A DNA stretch of 15,954 nt from CAYMBL01 sp044225155 (GCA_044225155.1 JBGAJB010000056.1:1-15954), one strand, 5' to 3'; positions 1-8,055 are shown, counted from the first letter of the stretch. Notes: generated by a model from the letters alone, not told the origin. Made by a program: numbers and translations.

Positions 1-2011
1 CATCGGCGTGCACTTGACAGCCGAAAATTTTCTCGCCGTGAATTCCGGCGAATTCGTCACTGCCGGGGACCGTCTGGCCGATCACGACAGCTCTGCCGCC
101 AAACCAGGATTGCAATTCGTCATCCGAAGCAGTGAACACGTCCTCGTACGCGACGGTGTTTCGACGCCAATACTCGTTCGTTTGGGCCGGGACGCGGCAG
201 TGAACGGCGACGTCGCCGGGTCGCAGCCACGGCGTCTGTCCGAAGAACCGCGCGGGGCTCCAGTCCTGCTTGTCAGAGACGCGTTGCAGCCGCTCGACCG
301 GCACTGAATCGAACTGTGTGCGGAATCGTTGCTCTTCGACGTTGCCGACGGCGCGCTTGCGATAACGAATCTGCAGCCGGGCCGGGTCGTCCGTTTCGAC
401 CACCTTGAGGGAGATGTCCGAATCGGAAAAACGGAATCCCCCGAATGCGAGCGTGGTGAGCGCAGGGATCGGCTCCTCGAATCCGCGCAAGATTGCTGCA
501 ACATATTCGTATTGGCCGCTGGTCTTGTCTGGAGTAACCGAGACCAGGACGCCGACGCCCCGGACGGCGTCGAGGATTTCGGGGCAGCAGCGCGGCGCGC
601 CGTTGACATCAAATGAATCAGCGCCGATGAAGACCGGCGTCGGCGCCAAGGCCCGCGCCCCGGCCGCGAATTGCTGATCCCAGTCTGAGCACTTTGGGAA
701 ATAGAAGTCCAGCGCCACGACGCGTGGATGACCGCGTGCGAGGCGCGCCAGGAGACGGCCGTGCAGGGCGCGGAGGACGCGGCGCTCTTCGCCGAACTGG
801 CCGATGCCCTTGATGTCAGCGCCCAATCGACCGGCCTTGATTTCGGCCTCGGTCTTGTCGCTAAACGCCACCAAGACAGTCTGGTCCGGTGTGGTGCCGC
901 CGGTATCGATGCGCATGCCGGCTGCGTCGTACACAGGAGTGAGCAGCAGGGCCAGGAAAGCGAGCGCCGCGAAGCGCACCGGCAGCGGATAGCGGCGCAC
1001 CACAAGCGCGGACACGCGCCTCGCACGCCGCCAGAGCGACGGGCGGCCCTGCGCCGCGGTTTGTCGCCCGGTGAGGTAGTTATCGAGGTCGTCGGCCAGG
1101 GCGCGGGCCGACGAGTAGCGCTCGTCCGGCGACTCCGCGATGCAGCGGCTGATGATGGCCGCCAGCCCCTCGGGTTCGCTGACGCGCCGCTCGCGGAGCA
1201 GCGTCAGGACGCGCTTCGGATCCCGGGCATAGCGCGCGGGCTCGCCGGTCACGCAGTGAAAGAGCAGCGCGCCGAGCGCGAAGACATCAGCGCGGGCATC
1301 CGTCGCGCCGCGGTTCACCTGTTCCGGCGCGATGTAGCCCAGCGTCCCGATTGCGCCCTCGCGCGCGGATTCGGCGGAGGCACCGGGCGGCTCGACCAGT
1401 CCGAGCCGCTTGGCGATGCCGAAATCGACGATGTGCGGTTGCCCTTGATCGTCGATCAGAATGTTCTGCGGTTTGATGTCGCGATGAACGACGCCCTGCC
1501 GATGGGCGTAGTCAAGCGCGAGCGCAACGGCCCGGATCATTTCGATGCGCTGCGCGAGCGACACCTCGTGATGCTTGATGTACTCGTTGAGCCGCTGCCC
1601 TTCGACGAATTCCATCGTGTAAAAGAGCGGCGGTGAGGCCAACTGCGCCTCGAAGAGCGTGGCGATGTTCGGATGGCGCAGCTTGGCGATCAGATGCACT
1701 TCGTTTTCGAAGTAGCTCGTGAGCAGCGGCGTCTTGCTGAAGAGAACCTTCAGCGCCTCAACGCGCTCCTTGGCATGATGAATCGCCTTGTAGACGACGC
1801 CGAAACCGCCTTTGCCGACCTGGCCGATGATGGTGTAGTTGGCGATATCGGGAAAGCGATTCTCGGTGAGCCGGCGATAGAGCTCGCGCAGCGATTGACT
1901 CTGCTCGAGCAACTGCTCGACGTGACGCCGCTGCTCTGTTGGAAGCGCGTCGCCGGCGAGCGCTTCGACGAGCGACTCGTGACTGGCCGAAACGCCGGAT
2001 GAATCCGTCAT
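1..2011 (-). CDS. Ser/Thr protein kinase with CHASE2 sensor domain (partial, C-terminus off the left edge)
   Basis: Reading leftwards from ATG at 2011-2009 gives 670 uninterrupted codons and no stop before the window edge. Residues about 59-315 form a complete Hanks-type kinase domain: glycine loop GKGGFGVVY (66-74), catalytic Lys88 in ALKVL, catalytic loop HRDIKPQN (Asp178), DFG 196-198 and GTLGYIAPE ending at 230. A basic stretch (328-345) precedes one membrane helix near 346-362. The rest matches CHASE2, an extracytoplasmic sensor fold: VVALDFYF is a typical core strand, and GRAVVIGQTVPGSDEF followed by GCQVHAD is its usual C-terminal signature. Known for the family: CHASE2 is followed by further membrane helices, which would lie outside the window. 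Inferred role: an outside signal modulates cytoplasmic phosphorylation; ligand and substrates are unknown. It is divergent from the MOSC gene. The first 55 residues are acidic, predicted helical, and match nothing I recognise. Confidence 0.93.
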   Translation of the reverse strand, partial: MTDSSGVSASHESLVEALAGDALPTEQRRHVEQLLEQSQSLRELYRRLTENRFPDIANYTIIGQVGKGGFGVVYKAIHHAKERVEALKVLFSKTPLLTSYFENEVHLIAKLRHPNIATLFEAQLASPPLFYTMEFVEGQRLNEYIKHHEVSLAQRIEMIRAVALALDYAHRQGVVHRDIKPQNILIDDQGQPHIVDFGIAKRLGLVEPPGASAESAREGAIGTLGYIAPEQVNRGATDARADVFALGALLFHCVTGEPARYARDPKRVLTLLRERRVSEPEGLAAIISRCIAESPDERYSSARALADDLDNYLTGRQTAAQGRPSLWRRARRVSALVVRRYPLPVRFAALAFLALLLTPVYDAAGMRIDTGGTTPDQTVLVAFSDKTEAEIKAGRLGADIKGIGQFGEERRVLRALHGRLLARLARGHPRVVALDFYFPKCSDWDQQFAAGARALAPTPVFIGADSFDVNGAPRCCPEILDAVRGVGVLVSVTPDKTSGQYEYVAAILRGFEEPIPALTTLAFGGFRFSDSDISLKVVETDDPARLQIRYRKRAVGNVEEQRFRTQFDSVPVERLQRVSDKQDWSPARFFGQTPWLRPGDVAVHCRVPAQTNEYWRRNTVAYEDVFTASDDELQSWFGGRAVVIGQTVPGSDEFAGIHGEKIFGCQVHAD

Positions 2012-2148
2012 CGGGCGGCCTCAGTGGTGCGGCCGGCGGAGCGAGCGGCGCGCCGAATCGCGGCGGCGAATCGCACCGCAGTGTCGCGGGCGCGTAGTAT
2101 ATGTCGTCGCCGGGAACTCGGCCTTCTCGACCCAGTGGAAATTCGGGC

Positions 2149-2598
2149 ATGAACTCCATCATCGGAAAAGTGCTGGGAATCGCGATTCGCAGCGGTAAAC
2201 GCGGCCCGATGCTTGAGCTGCCGGAGGCGGAGGCCATCACTGACGGCGGTCTGCGCGGCGACAATCGCACAACGGTGAAGCGCGGCGTGACCCTTCTGTC
2301 CCAGGAGCAGTGGAAGGCGGCGCTGCGCGATGTGGGCGGGGCCGAGTTGCCGTGGTATTCGCGGCGGGCAAATCTGCTGATCTCCGCGGGATCGCTGGCG
2401 GATTTGATCGGCAAGACAATCGAGATCGGGCGCGTCGTGGTCGAGGTAAAGGACGTCACCTGGCCGTGCGAGCGCATGGATGAGATCAGGCCGGGACTTT
2501 GTGCGGCGCTCGAGACCGAGCGGCGCGGCGGCGTGCACGGGCGTATCGCGCTGGGCGGGTTGATCCGCGTGGGGGACGAGCTGCGTGTGGCCGGCTAG
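2149..2598 (+). CDS. MOSC domain protein
   Basis: A 149-residue protein that is essentially one MOSC (molybdenum cofactor sulfurase C-terminal) domain. Seen: GLRGDNR (34-40), then RGVTLLSQEQW, the RRANLLIS block (72-79) and the WPC motif whose Cys107 is the conserved cysteine of the family, ending in GDELRV. Single-domain MOSC proteins of this length (related to YiiM/YuaD-type proteins) are thought to bind molybdenum cofactor or carry sulfur; the exact substrate cannot be told here. An in-frame ATG at 2101 would add 16 residues of low-complexity Ser/Pro/Gly sequence; I prefer 2149 because the domain starts directly after it, although neither start has a clear Shine-Dalgarno site. It ends 26 bases before dapF and is probably co-transcribed with it, with no obvious functional link. 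No molybdoenzyme gene is nearby. Confidence 0.88.
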   Translation: MNSIIGKVLGIAIRSGKRGPMLELPEAEAITDGGLRGDNRTTVKRGVTLLSQEQWKAALRDVGGAELPWYSRRANLLISAGSLADLIGKTIEIGRVVVEVKDVTWPCERMDEIRPGLCAALETERRGGVHGRIALGGLIRVGDELRVAG

Positions 2599-2624
2599 AG
2601 GCGCGCGCGGCCTGATGGATTCCT

Positions 2625-3500
2625 ATGGCGATTCTCTTCACCAAAATGCATGGCCTCGGCAACGACTATGTATATGTGTCGTTGTTCGATCAGCACGTCG
2701 CGGATCCGAGCATGCTTTCGCGCGCGGTCAGCGACCGCCATCGTGGAATCGGCAGCGACGGACTGATTCTGGTCGCGCCGCCGCGTGATGGGGCGGCCGA
2801 CGTTCGAATGGAGATGTACAACGCCGACGGTTCGCGGGCGCAAATGTGCGGGAACGGCATCCGGTGTGTCGCAAAGCTGGTGTACGAGCGCGGCTGGGCG
2901 CGCCGGAATCCGCTGCGTGTCGCGACCGACGCGGGCGTGCTGACGCTCGAGCTGTCGCTCAATTCCGCAGGCCGGGTTGAAAGCGTGCGCGTGGACATGG
3001 GGTCGCCGATTCTCGCGCCGCGCCGTATCCCGGTGCTGGCAGAAGGCGAGCGCGTTGTCGATCAGCCGATCGAGATATCGGCCGCTGCTTCCGGGGGGCC
3101 GCCGCTTTCGCTACGAATGACGTGTGTGTCGATGGGAAATCCGCACTGCGTGATATTCGTCGAGTCGCTCGCTGCCGTCCCGCTCGGCGACTGGGGGCCG
3201 CGGCTCGAACGGCACGAGCGTTTTCCCGAGCGAGTGAACGCCCACTTTGTGCAGGTGCTTTCGCCTTCCCATGTGCGCATGGCCACCTGGGAGCGCGGCG
3301 CCGGGCCGACGCTTGCCTGTGGAACCGGTGCGGCCGCGGTGTGCGTCGCGGGCGTGCTCACGAAGCGCACGCAACGTCGCCTCACCGCCACGCTACCCGG
3401 AGGCGACTTGCTGCTCGAATGGGACGAGTCGTCAGACCACGTGTTCAAGACCGGCCCCGCGACGGAGGTCTTTTCCGGCGAGTGGCCCAGCGGCGACTAG
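2625..3500 (+). CDS. dapF: diaminopimelate epimerase DapF
   Basis: Cytoplasmic enzyme that converts LL-diaminopimelate to the meso form, the precursor of lysine and of the peptidoglycan cross-linking residue. The 291-residue length is close to the family's usual 270-290. Seen: the N-terminal signature FTKMHGLGNDY (5-15), GIGSDGLI (41-48), the first catalytic cysteine Cys75 in MCGNGIRC, GNPHCVIF (171-178), and the second catalytic cysteine Cys232 in ACGTGAAA. Both halves of the pseudo-symmetric fold are complete, so the enzyme should be active. The start is fixed by the canonical N-terminus, although the upstream Shine-Dalgarno is weak. It lies 26 bases after the MOSC gene, and its stop is 41 bases from the stop of the convergent aminopeptidase gene. 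Presence of dapF indicates DAP synthesis through the epimerase route. Confidence 0.97.
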   Translation: MAILFTKMHGLGNDYVYVSLFDQHVADPSMLSRAVSDRHRGIGSDGLILVAPPRDGAADVRMEMYNADGSRAQMCGNGIRCVAKLVYERGWARRNPLRVATDAGVLTLELSLNSAGRVESVRVDMGSPILAPRRIPVLAEGERVVDQPIEISAAASGGPPLSLRMTCVSMGNPHCVIFVESLAAVPLGDWGPRLERHERFPERVNAHFVQVLSPSHVRMATWERGAGPTLACGTGAAAVCVAGVLTKRTQRRLTATLPGGDLLLEWDESSDHVFKTGPATEVFSGEWPSGD

Positions 3501-3541
3501 CCACGCCATTCGGGAAATCTGCGACCCGGTTCCCAGCCGGT

Positions 3542-6178
3542 TCAATTGCCCGAGGCAACCGTCTTGCTGCGAGCCTCCAGCGTTTCGATACGCTCCTTCA
3601 GCGCCTGATTTTCCTTCCGGAGTTTCTCAAGCTGGTCGCGCACGTCTCCGAGTTGCTCGGGGGCCGGCTGATCCTTTCCGATTTTCTCGATCGCCTTTTC
3701 CAGCGTGGTCTTCAGGCGCGCAGAGGGATTGTCAGCCAAACGTTTTCGCAGATCAGGCAGCGCGCTCTTCGCGAGCTTGCCGAGATCGCCGAGTTCGTTG
3801 GCCGCGGTCGACTGCACGCGCCGCTGAGAGTTGTCGAGGCAACCGGTCAACGTGGCGACGATTTCACTGGCTTGTGCGTCGCCTTCCGGAAGCTTCTTGG
3901 CCGATTCGCCGAGCGAAGAGATCGCCGCCGTGCGCGCTTGTGGCGTCGGACCGCTCTTGGCCATCTCGGTCAGCGTTTTGAGCGCCTCGGGCTCAGTGCG
4001 CCCGGAGAGCGCGCCAAGGGCGGCCGAGCGCGTGCGATCGCGCGGCGAATTCGTGCCGAGGCGCGGCTTGATCAGTTCGACGATGTCCGCGCCGCCGATC
4101 TTGCCGTACGTGGAAATCGCGGCCGCCTCCGCCTGATAGCTCTGATCACCCTTGACCAGCACGTCGCGCACCGCGTTCTTGACCGATTCGTCGCCGGGGA
4201 AGTGCTGGAGCGCGTTCAGGCAGGCGCGGCGCATTTTCGGATCGGGATCGCTTACGCCGGCGAGCAGCGCATCACGGGCCGCATTGCCGCCCAAATCACC
4301 GAGCTTTTCGGCCAACTCGTCGCGCACCGGCGCGAATTTCTCGCGTTTTAGTGCCTCAGCCAGCAAGTTGCGCGTCGCGTCGGTCTTGTCATTGCTGATT
4401 TCGCGGACCGCCCGAATGCGTCCGACCGGGCTCGGATCGTCCGTAAGCTGCGTGATCCAGAGATCGCGGCCTTTCTTCTCAGTCAGATCCATCAACACGG
4501 CCTGATGCGGATCGACGCGCACCAGCGTCGGCCGCTTGGGCAGCGTCTGGGAAATCTTCATTTCCTTGCCCGTCATTTCGCGTTCGGCGACAACCGGGTC
4601 CATGCCCGGTGCGCTGAATTCGACCTGTAGTGGGAAGACCCACGCCGGCGCGTCCTGCGTCTGGCGCACGGTGACTTCGGCCGACTGATTCGCGTCGTTC
4701 CAGTCGTAGCTGACCTCGACGGCCGGCGCGCCGGCGCGCTCGGTCCAGTCGTAGAAGTAGCGATCGAAGCTGCGGCCGGTGGTTTGCTCGAACGCGCGCC
4801 GCAGATCGTCAGTCTCGACCGACTTGTGGGCATTCGTGGTGAGGAACAAGTTCAGCGACTTCCAGAACGTCTCGTCGCCCACGCGGCAGCGGAGCATGTG
4901 CACGACCCACGCGCCCTTGGGGTAGGCGCGCGAATCGAACTGCTCATCCGGCGCGGCATACGCGCGATAGACGATCGGCTTATCGCGCCCGCCGTCGATG
5001 GCGCTGCGGGCCTTCTGCCACATGTTGACGGCGAAGTCCGGCTCCCCGTTGTGATGCTCGTCCCAGAGTGCTTCGAAGTAGCTCGCGAAGCCCTCATTCA
5101 ACCACAGGTGTGCCCACTCTTTGCACGTGGTTAGATCGCCGAACCACTGGTGCGCGAGTTCATGCGAGATCAGGCCGTCCATGTCGCCGTCGAGGCGGGC
5201 GCGCTCATCGAGCAGCGCGTTTTCGCCGAGCGTCGTGGCGCTGGTGTTCTCCATGCCGCCGCCGAACTGGTAGCAGCAGACCTGCGCGTACTTGTCCCAG
5301 GCGTATTCCACGCCGAGCTTGTCGCTGAAAAAGTCGAGCATCTTCGGCGTGTTCGCGAACGTCGGCTTGAGTTCGTCTTTGCGGTCATTGGGGCCGTAGT
5401 ACAGCACGGGCTTGTTGCGCCAGGTTTCCTGCTCCATGGCAAAGCTGCCGACGACCAGCGTCATCAGATAGGCCGCGTGCGGCTGGGATTGCTTCCAGGA
5501 GTACGTGGTCGTGCCGGGCTTGATGCCGGGCTTTTTCTCGACCAGCGCGCCGTTGGAGACGGCGGTGAACTTGTCGTCCACGGTGACGATGACTTCGCTC
5601 GTTTGTTTCTCGTTGGGATGGTCGAAGCACGGGACCCAATAGCGATTGTCGATTGACTCGCCCTGAGACCAGACCTGCAGCGGTGCGTCCGGATCGTCCT
5701 CGGTCGGGCCGAAGAAATGCAGTCCGTTTTCGGGATCCTTCACCTGGTAATCGACCGTGATCGTCAGAGCCGTGCCGGGGGCGTAGGTCTTGCCGAAATA
5801 CACGTCCAGTGTGCGACCGTCATGCGAATAGTCGACTGGTTGGGGTTGACCCTCTCCCACCGCGACCATGACGCGCTTCACGTTGAACTTCGCGGCGTCG
5901 AGCGTGACGCTGCGCGCCGGGGCGGTGGGGTGCAAGCTGAGCGTCGCTTCGGAGTCGACCTGCTTGCCCGCGACGTCCACGGTCATTTCGAGCTTGATGT
6001 TTTCCATGTCGAACGGCTGGTCGAGCGTAAAACGCGTGTTTTCGGGCGGCTCGGCCTTCTTGGCGTCCTTCGCCGGCTGCGCGGCCGCGGGAATCGCCGC
6101 CAGCAGGCCTAGAACCAATGAGGACGTAAGGCGACGCGATGCCGAATACGGCGCACGGGACACGGTCCACCCGAACAT
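3542..6178 (-). CDS. exported M1-family metallo-aminopeptidase with C-terminal HEAT repeats and coiled coil
   Basis: 878 residues. A Sec-type signal peptide with hydrophobic core LVLGLLAAIPAAA (21-33) suggests export, with cleavage after about residue 33. The M1 fold follows: substrate-binding motif GGGMEN (306-311; GAMEN in classical members), zinc site HELAH (339-343) and NEGF with third ligand Glu362, exactly 18 residues after the second histidine, and Tyr419 in the YPKG block as the expected transition-state tyrosine. Known reaction: removal of N-terminal residues from peptides. From about 585 to 835 the sequence changes to HEAT-like helical repeats (for example VRDELAEKLGDLGGNAARDALL, split between 618 and 639), then a heptad coiled coil at about 843-871. 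The start is supported by GGGGAG five bases upstream. The repeats are an unusual addition and probably bind a partner or help assembly. Same strand as the hydrolase gene 284 bases upstream. Confidence 0.95.
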   Translation of the reverse strand: MFGWTVSRAPYSASRRLTSSLVLGLLAAIPAAAQPAKDAKKAEPPENTRFTLDQPFDMENIKLEMTVDVAGKQVDSEATLSLHPTAPARSVTLDAAKFNVKRVMVAVGEGQPQPVDYSHDGRTLDVYFGKTYAPGTALTITVDYQVKDPENGLHFFGPTEDDPDAPLQVWSQGESIDNRYWVPCFDHPNEKQTSEVIVTVDDKFTAVSNGALVEKKPGIKPGTTTYSWKQSQPHAAYLMTLVVGSFAMEQETWRNKPVLYYGPNDRKDELKPTFANTPKMLDFFSDKLGVEYAWDKYAQVCCYQFGGGMENTSATTLGENALLDERARLDGDMDGLISHELAHQWFGDLTTCKEWAHLWLNEGFASYFEALWDEHHNGEPDFAVNMWQKARSAIDGGRDKPIVYRAYAAPDEQFDSRAYPKGAWVVHMLRCRVGDETFWKSLNLFLTTNAHKSVETDDLRRAFEQTTGRSFDRYFYDWTERAGAPAVEVSYDWNDANQSAEVTVRQTQDAPAWVFPLQVEFSAPGMDPVVAEREMTGKEMKISQTLPKRPTLVRVDPHQAVLMDLTEKKGRDLWITQLTDDPSPVGRIRAVREISNDKTDATRNLLAEALKREKFAPVRDELAEKLGDLGGNAARDALLAGVSDPDPKMRRACLNALQHFPGDESVKNAVRDVLVKGDQSYQAEAAAISTYGKIGGADIVELIKPRLGTNSPRDRTRSAALGALSGRTEPEALKTLTEMAKSGPTPQARTAAISSLGESAKKLPEGDAQASEIVATLTGCLDNSQRRVQSTAANELGDLGKLAKSALPDLRKRLADNPSARLKTTLEKAIEKIGKDQPAPEQLGDVRDQLEKLRKENQALKERIETLEARSKTVASGN

Positions 6179-6183
6179 TCCTG

Positions 6184-6189
6184 CTCCCC
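6184..6189 (-). promoter_or_regulatory. Shine-Dalgarno site of the M1 aminopeptidase gene
   Basis: On the minus strand GGGGAG lies five bases before ATG 6178-6176. It decides between this start and the in-frame GTG five codons later, and gives a longer n-region to the signal peptide. Confidence 0.65.
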
Positions 6190-6462
6190 GATCATGAGAA
6201 TTGGTTCGCCCACGGCCGCCGCCGTCTCAGCGGGCCGCACGCGGGCATGATAGCGAAGACGTTCGGCGGGACGGTGTCCGGGCGGAAAAGTGCGACCGAT
6301 CGATTTGTTCGGCGCCCCGCCGGTCTTGGTCACCACCGCGCCCGTCCAGGAAGCAGGGGAGGCGGAATTCACCTCGATGTTCCGACGAAGGGTGTTTCGC
6401 TCTGCGCTTGTGTGGCAGCGCGCGGCTCGGATCGAAGAGATCAACACCGCCAATCGAATCCC

Positions 6463-7437
6463 CTAGTCGTCATCTCTGCCAACGCGGATCGTCGTCACGA
6501 TCAGCTTGTGGTCGGACAGCTTCACACGGAATTCCTCGTCGGGGATGTTCGCGGTCGTCGTTTCGAACTTGGCTTGGGAAAACTCTTCTCCGGCCGGGCG
6601 GAAGAGGAAGCGGTCGAAGGGGGCCGGCCGGTAGGTGGTGGTCGGTGTATCGCCGTGATTGAGATCCGTGAAGTTCATGGCCGCGTAGATCTGCAAGCCC
6701 GGTTCCTCGGCTTTGAGCATGTTGAAATCGCCGGCGATGATGAGGTCGTCGTCGTGGAACTTTTCGCGGACGACGCCGATCACTTCCATCAGGGCGCGGG
6801 CCTCGGCCAATCGCTGGCGGCTTGTCTCATCGACGCCCCCCCGATTCGATTTCATATGCACCGGGATGAGCACAATATCTGTCTTACCCTCGCCGAAGCT
6901 GAATTTCGCGGCCTGCGGGTGGCGGTCCCAGAGGCGCATTTCCTTTTCGCCCAGATCAACGACGGGAATCTTCAGCGGTTCGCCGACGAGCGTGACCCGC
7001 GCCGCGTCCCATGCGACCCCCGTGAGCTGGTTCTTGTCGGCCGGGTCTTTTTTCTCGAACAGGCGGTACTGCCATTTCCTTGTTCCCGCGGTACTGAGCT
7101 GGGCGAAGGCGGCATCGAGTTCCTTGTTGGTGTGCTTCGCATTGTCGCCGTCATCGTCGCAGATTTCCTCAAGCGCCAACAGGTCGACTTTCGCCGCATC
7201 GATGCAGCGGGCGATGTCTTCGCCTGTCTGCGCAACGCCCTTGGCCGGACCACCGCGGCTATTGGGCGCTCCGAGCCATTCGATGTTCCACGCGCCGATG
7301 CGGATTTCGTTCGCGCTCGTGGGCTGCGTGGCGGCCGGCGGGTTGTTCGACTGGCTGAAAGAAACTGGAGACGTTACGGCGAACGTCAGGGCGGCGGCCA
7401 GTCGAATCAGGTTCTGCCGAATGGAGGGTGCGGGCAT
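6463..7437 (-). CDS. exported endonuclease/exonuclease/phosphatase (EEP) superfamily hydrolase
   Basis: 324 residues from ATG 7437. An in-frame ATG at 7500 exists, but the chosen start has GGGAG seven bases upstream and begins a clean signal peptide: basic n-region, core LAAALTFAVTSPVSF, end near residue 28-30. The rest is an EEP domain (DNase I / exonuclease III / sphingomyelinase fold): Asn51 in GAWNIEW, metal-binding Glu90/Glu91 in LALEEI, His194 in IPVHMKS, GDFN (236-239), DRFLF (275-279) and the terminal SDHK with Asp309-His310. All catalytic positions are present, so it should be an active Mg-dependent phosphoesterase. Whether the substrate is DNA, a phospholipid or another phosphoester cannot be told; export argues for an extracellular or periplasmic substrate. 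It lies upstream of the M1 gene on the same strand and is divergent from the small membrane protein gene. Confidence 0.93.
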   Translation of the reverse strand: MPAPSIRQNLIRLAAALTFAVTSPVSFSQSNNPPAATQPTSANEIRIGAWNIEWLGAPNSRGGPAKGVAQTGEDIARCIDAAKVDLLALEEICDDDGDNAKHTNKELDAAFAQLSTAGTRKWQYRLFEKKDPADKNQLTGVAWDAARVTLVGEPLKIPVVDLGEKEMRLWDRHPQAAKFSFGEGKTDIVLIPVHMKSNRGGVDETSRQRLAEARALMEVIGVVREKFHDDDLIIAGDFNMLKAEEPGLQIYAAMNFTDLNHGDTPTTTYRPAPFDRFLFRPAGEEFSQAKFETTTANIPDEEFRVKLSDHKLIVTTIRVGRDDD

Positions 7438-7444
7438 TTTTCTG

Positions 7445-7449
7445 CTCCC
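7445..7449 (-). promoter_or_regulatory. Shine-Dalgarno site of the EEP hydrolase gene
   Basis: GGGAG on the minus strand, seven bases before ATG 7437-7435. It supports this start over the ATG at 7500. The context GGGAGCAG is the same eight bases as in front of the M1 gene. Confidence 0.65.
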
Positions 7450-7505
7450 GTAGCCGGTAATGAAGAATCGCGCCGAGCGATAGGATAGCGAGCCGGCCAA
7501 CGCAT

Positions 7506-7584
7506 GTCGCGCGGCGCTGATGAAGTCGCCGTTCAGATCGAAAGAAACGTCGCGCGGCGCGTAATCGGAGTGTGACGCGCCGCG
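7506..7584. repeat. direct and inverted GC-rich repeats in the divergent intergenic region
   Basis: GTCGCGCGGCGC occurs at 7506-7517 and again at 7549-7560. The second copy is the left arm region of an inverted repeat: CGCGGCGCGT (7553-7562) and its exact reverse complement ACGCGCCGCG (7575-7584), separated by 12 bases. The tract lies between two divergent genes and ends 30 bases before the membrane protein start. It could be a pair of regulator binding sites or a 5' leader hairpin; GC-rich composition makes a chance origin possible for the direct copy, less so for the ten-base perfect stem. Confidence 0.45.
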
Positions 7585-7602
7585 ACAAACGAGCGATGCG
7601 CC

Positions 7603-7607
7603 AGGAG
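7603..7607 (+). promoter_or_regulatory. Shine-Dalgarno site of the small membrane protein gene
   Basis: AGGAG, seven bases before ATG 7615: near-ideal sequence and spacing. It argues that this short ORF is a translated gene. Confidence 0.7.
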
Positions 7608-7614
7608 ACGCACA

Positions 7615-7977
7615 ATGAATAAGCCGATTTTGGGACTGATCTTGGGAGCCGTGCTGGGGGCACTCGACGGCATTTCCGCGCCGTGGGGCCTGAATGACCC
7701 GAAGCTTTGGGAAGGGCTGCCGGGGATCATTTTCGGTTCAACGATGAAGGGACTCGTCGCGGGCGTGCTGATCGGCCTGGTCGCCCGATACAGCAATTCG
7801 ACGCGACTTACGATCATTTTCGGCGTGATTGTCAGCGGTGCATTCGCGCTGGCCGTGGCGATGGCGCAGGGCGGCTACTACCTGCGCATCGTGCTTCCGG
7901 GTGCCTTGATCGGCGCGATGGTCGGATTCGCGACGCAGAAGTACGGCGCAGCGCCGCGGCGACCCATGGCGGGTTAG
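7615..7977 (+). CDS. small four-helix membrane protein of unknown function
   Basis: 120 residues, preceded by a strong AGGAG. Four hydrophobic segments rich in glycine and alanine are visible at about 4-22, 36-58, 64-84 and 90-107, with short polar links; Arg58 and Arg64 flank the link between helices 2 and 3, and the tail (108-120) is basic. Repeated small-residue spacing (GLILGAVLGALDG; GALIGAMVG) suggests tight helix packing. A loose internal resemblance between helix 1-2 and helix 2-4 regions may reflect duplication, but that is only an impression. I do not recognise a family and assign no function. It is divergent from the EEP hydrolase gene and 78 bases upstream of the M61 peptidase, with a possible hairpin in between. 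Confidence 0.85.
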   Translation: MNKPILGLILGAVLGALDGISAPWGLNDPKLWEGLPGIIFGSTMKGLVAGVLIGLVARYSNSTRLTIIFGVIVSGAFALAVAMAQGGYYLRIVLPGALIGAMVGFATQKYGAAPRRPMAG

Positions 7978-8005
7978 CGCCTTCACCGAGCGGGTCGATA
8001 CTGAT

Positions 8006-8027
8006 TCGCGAAAGAAGCGCTTCGCGA
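8006..8027 (+). other. inverted repeat between the membrane protein and M61 genes
   Basis: TCGCGAA (8006-8012) pairs perfectly with TTCGCGA (8021-8027) over an eight-base loop; an overlapping ten-base palindrome GAAGCGCTTC occupies 8014-8023 as an alternative pairing. No U-rich tail follows, so a factor-independent terminator is not well supported; an operator or attenuator-like element is equally possible. Confidence 0.35.
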
Positions 8028-8055
8028 TCCATGTGGTCGTCGCTACCCTCTTCGC

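Noticed and set aside
82..1026. Minus-strand 314-codon ORF
   Set aside because: It is a shifted reading of the kinase gene on the same strand, rich in Arg and Ser; the kinase frame has clear domains.
728..1636. Plus-strand 302-codon ORF
   Set aside because: Antisense to the kinase domain, Arg/Ala/Gly-rich with no motif; typical by-product of high GC.
3122..4351. Plus-strand 409-codon ORF
   Set aside because: Spans the end of dapF in another frame and the antisense of the M1 gene; no ribosome binding site or domain.
6109..6453. Minus-strand 114-codon ORF in the gap between the EEP and M1 genes
   Set aside because: Overlaps the well-supported M1 start by 70 bases, has no Shine-Dalgarno and no recognisable feature. 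The 284-base gap is best left as non-coding.
6139..7488. Plus-strand 449-codon ORF
   Set aside because: Almost wholly antisense to the EEP hydrolase gene and shaped by its codon bias.
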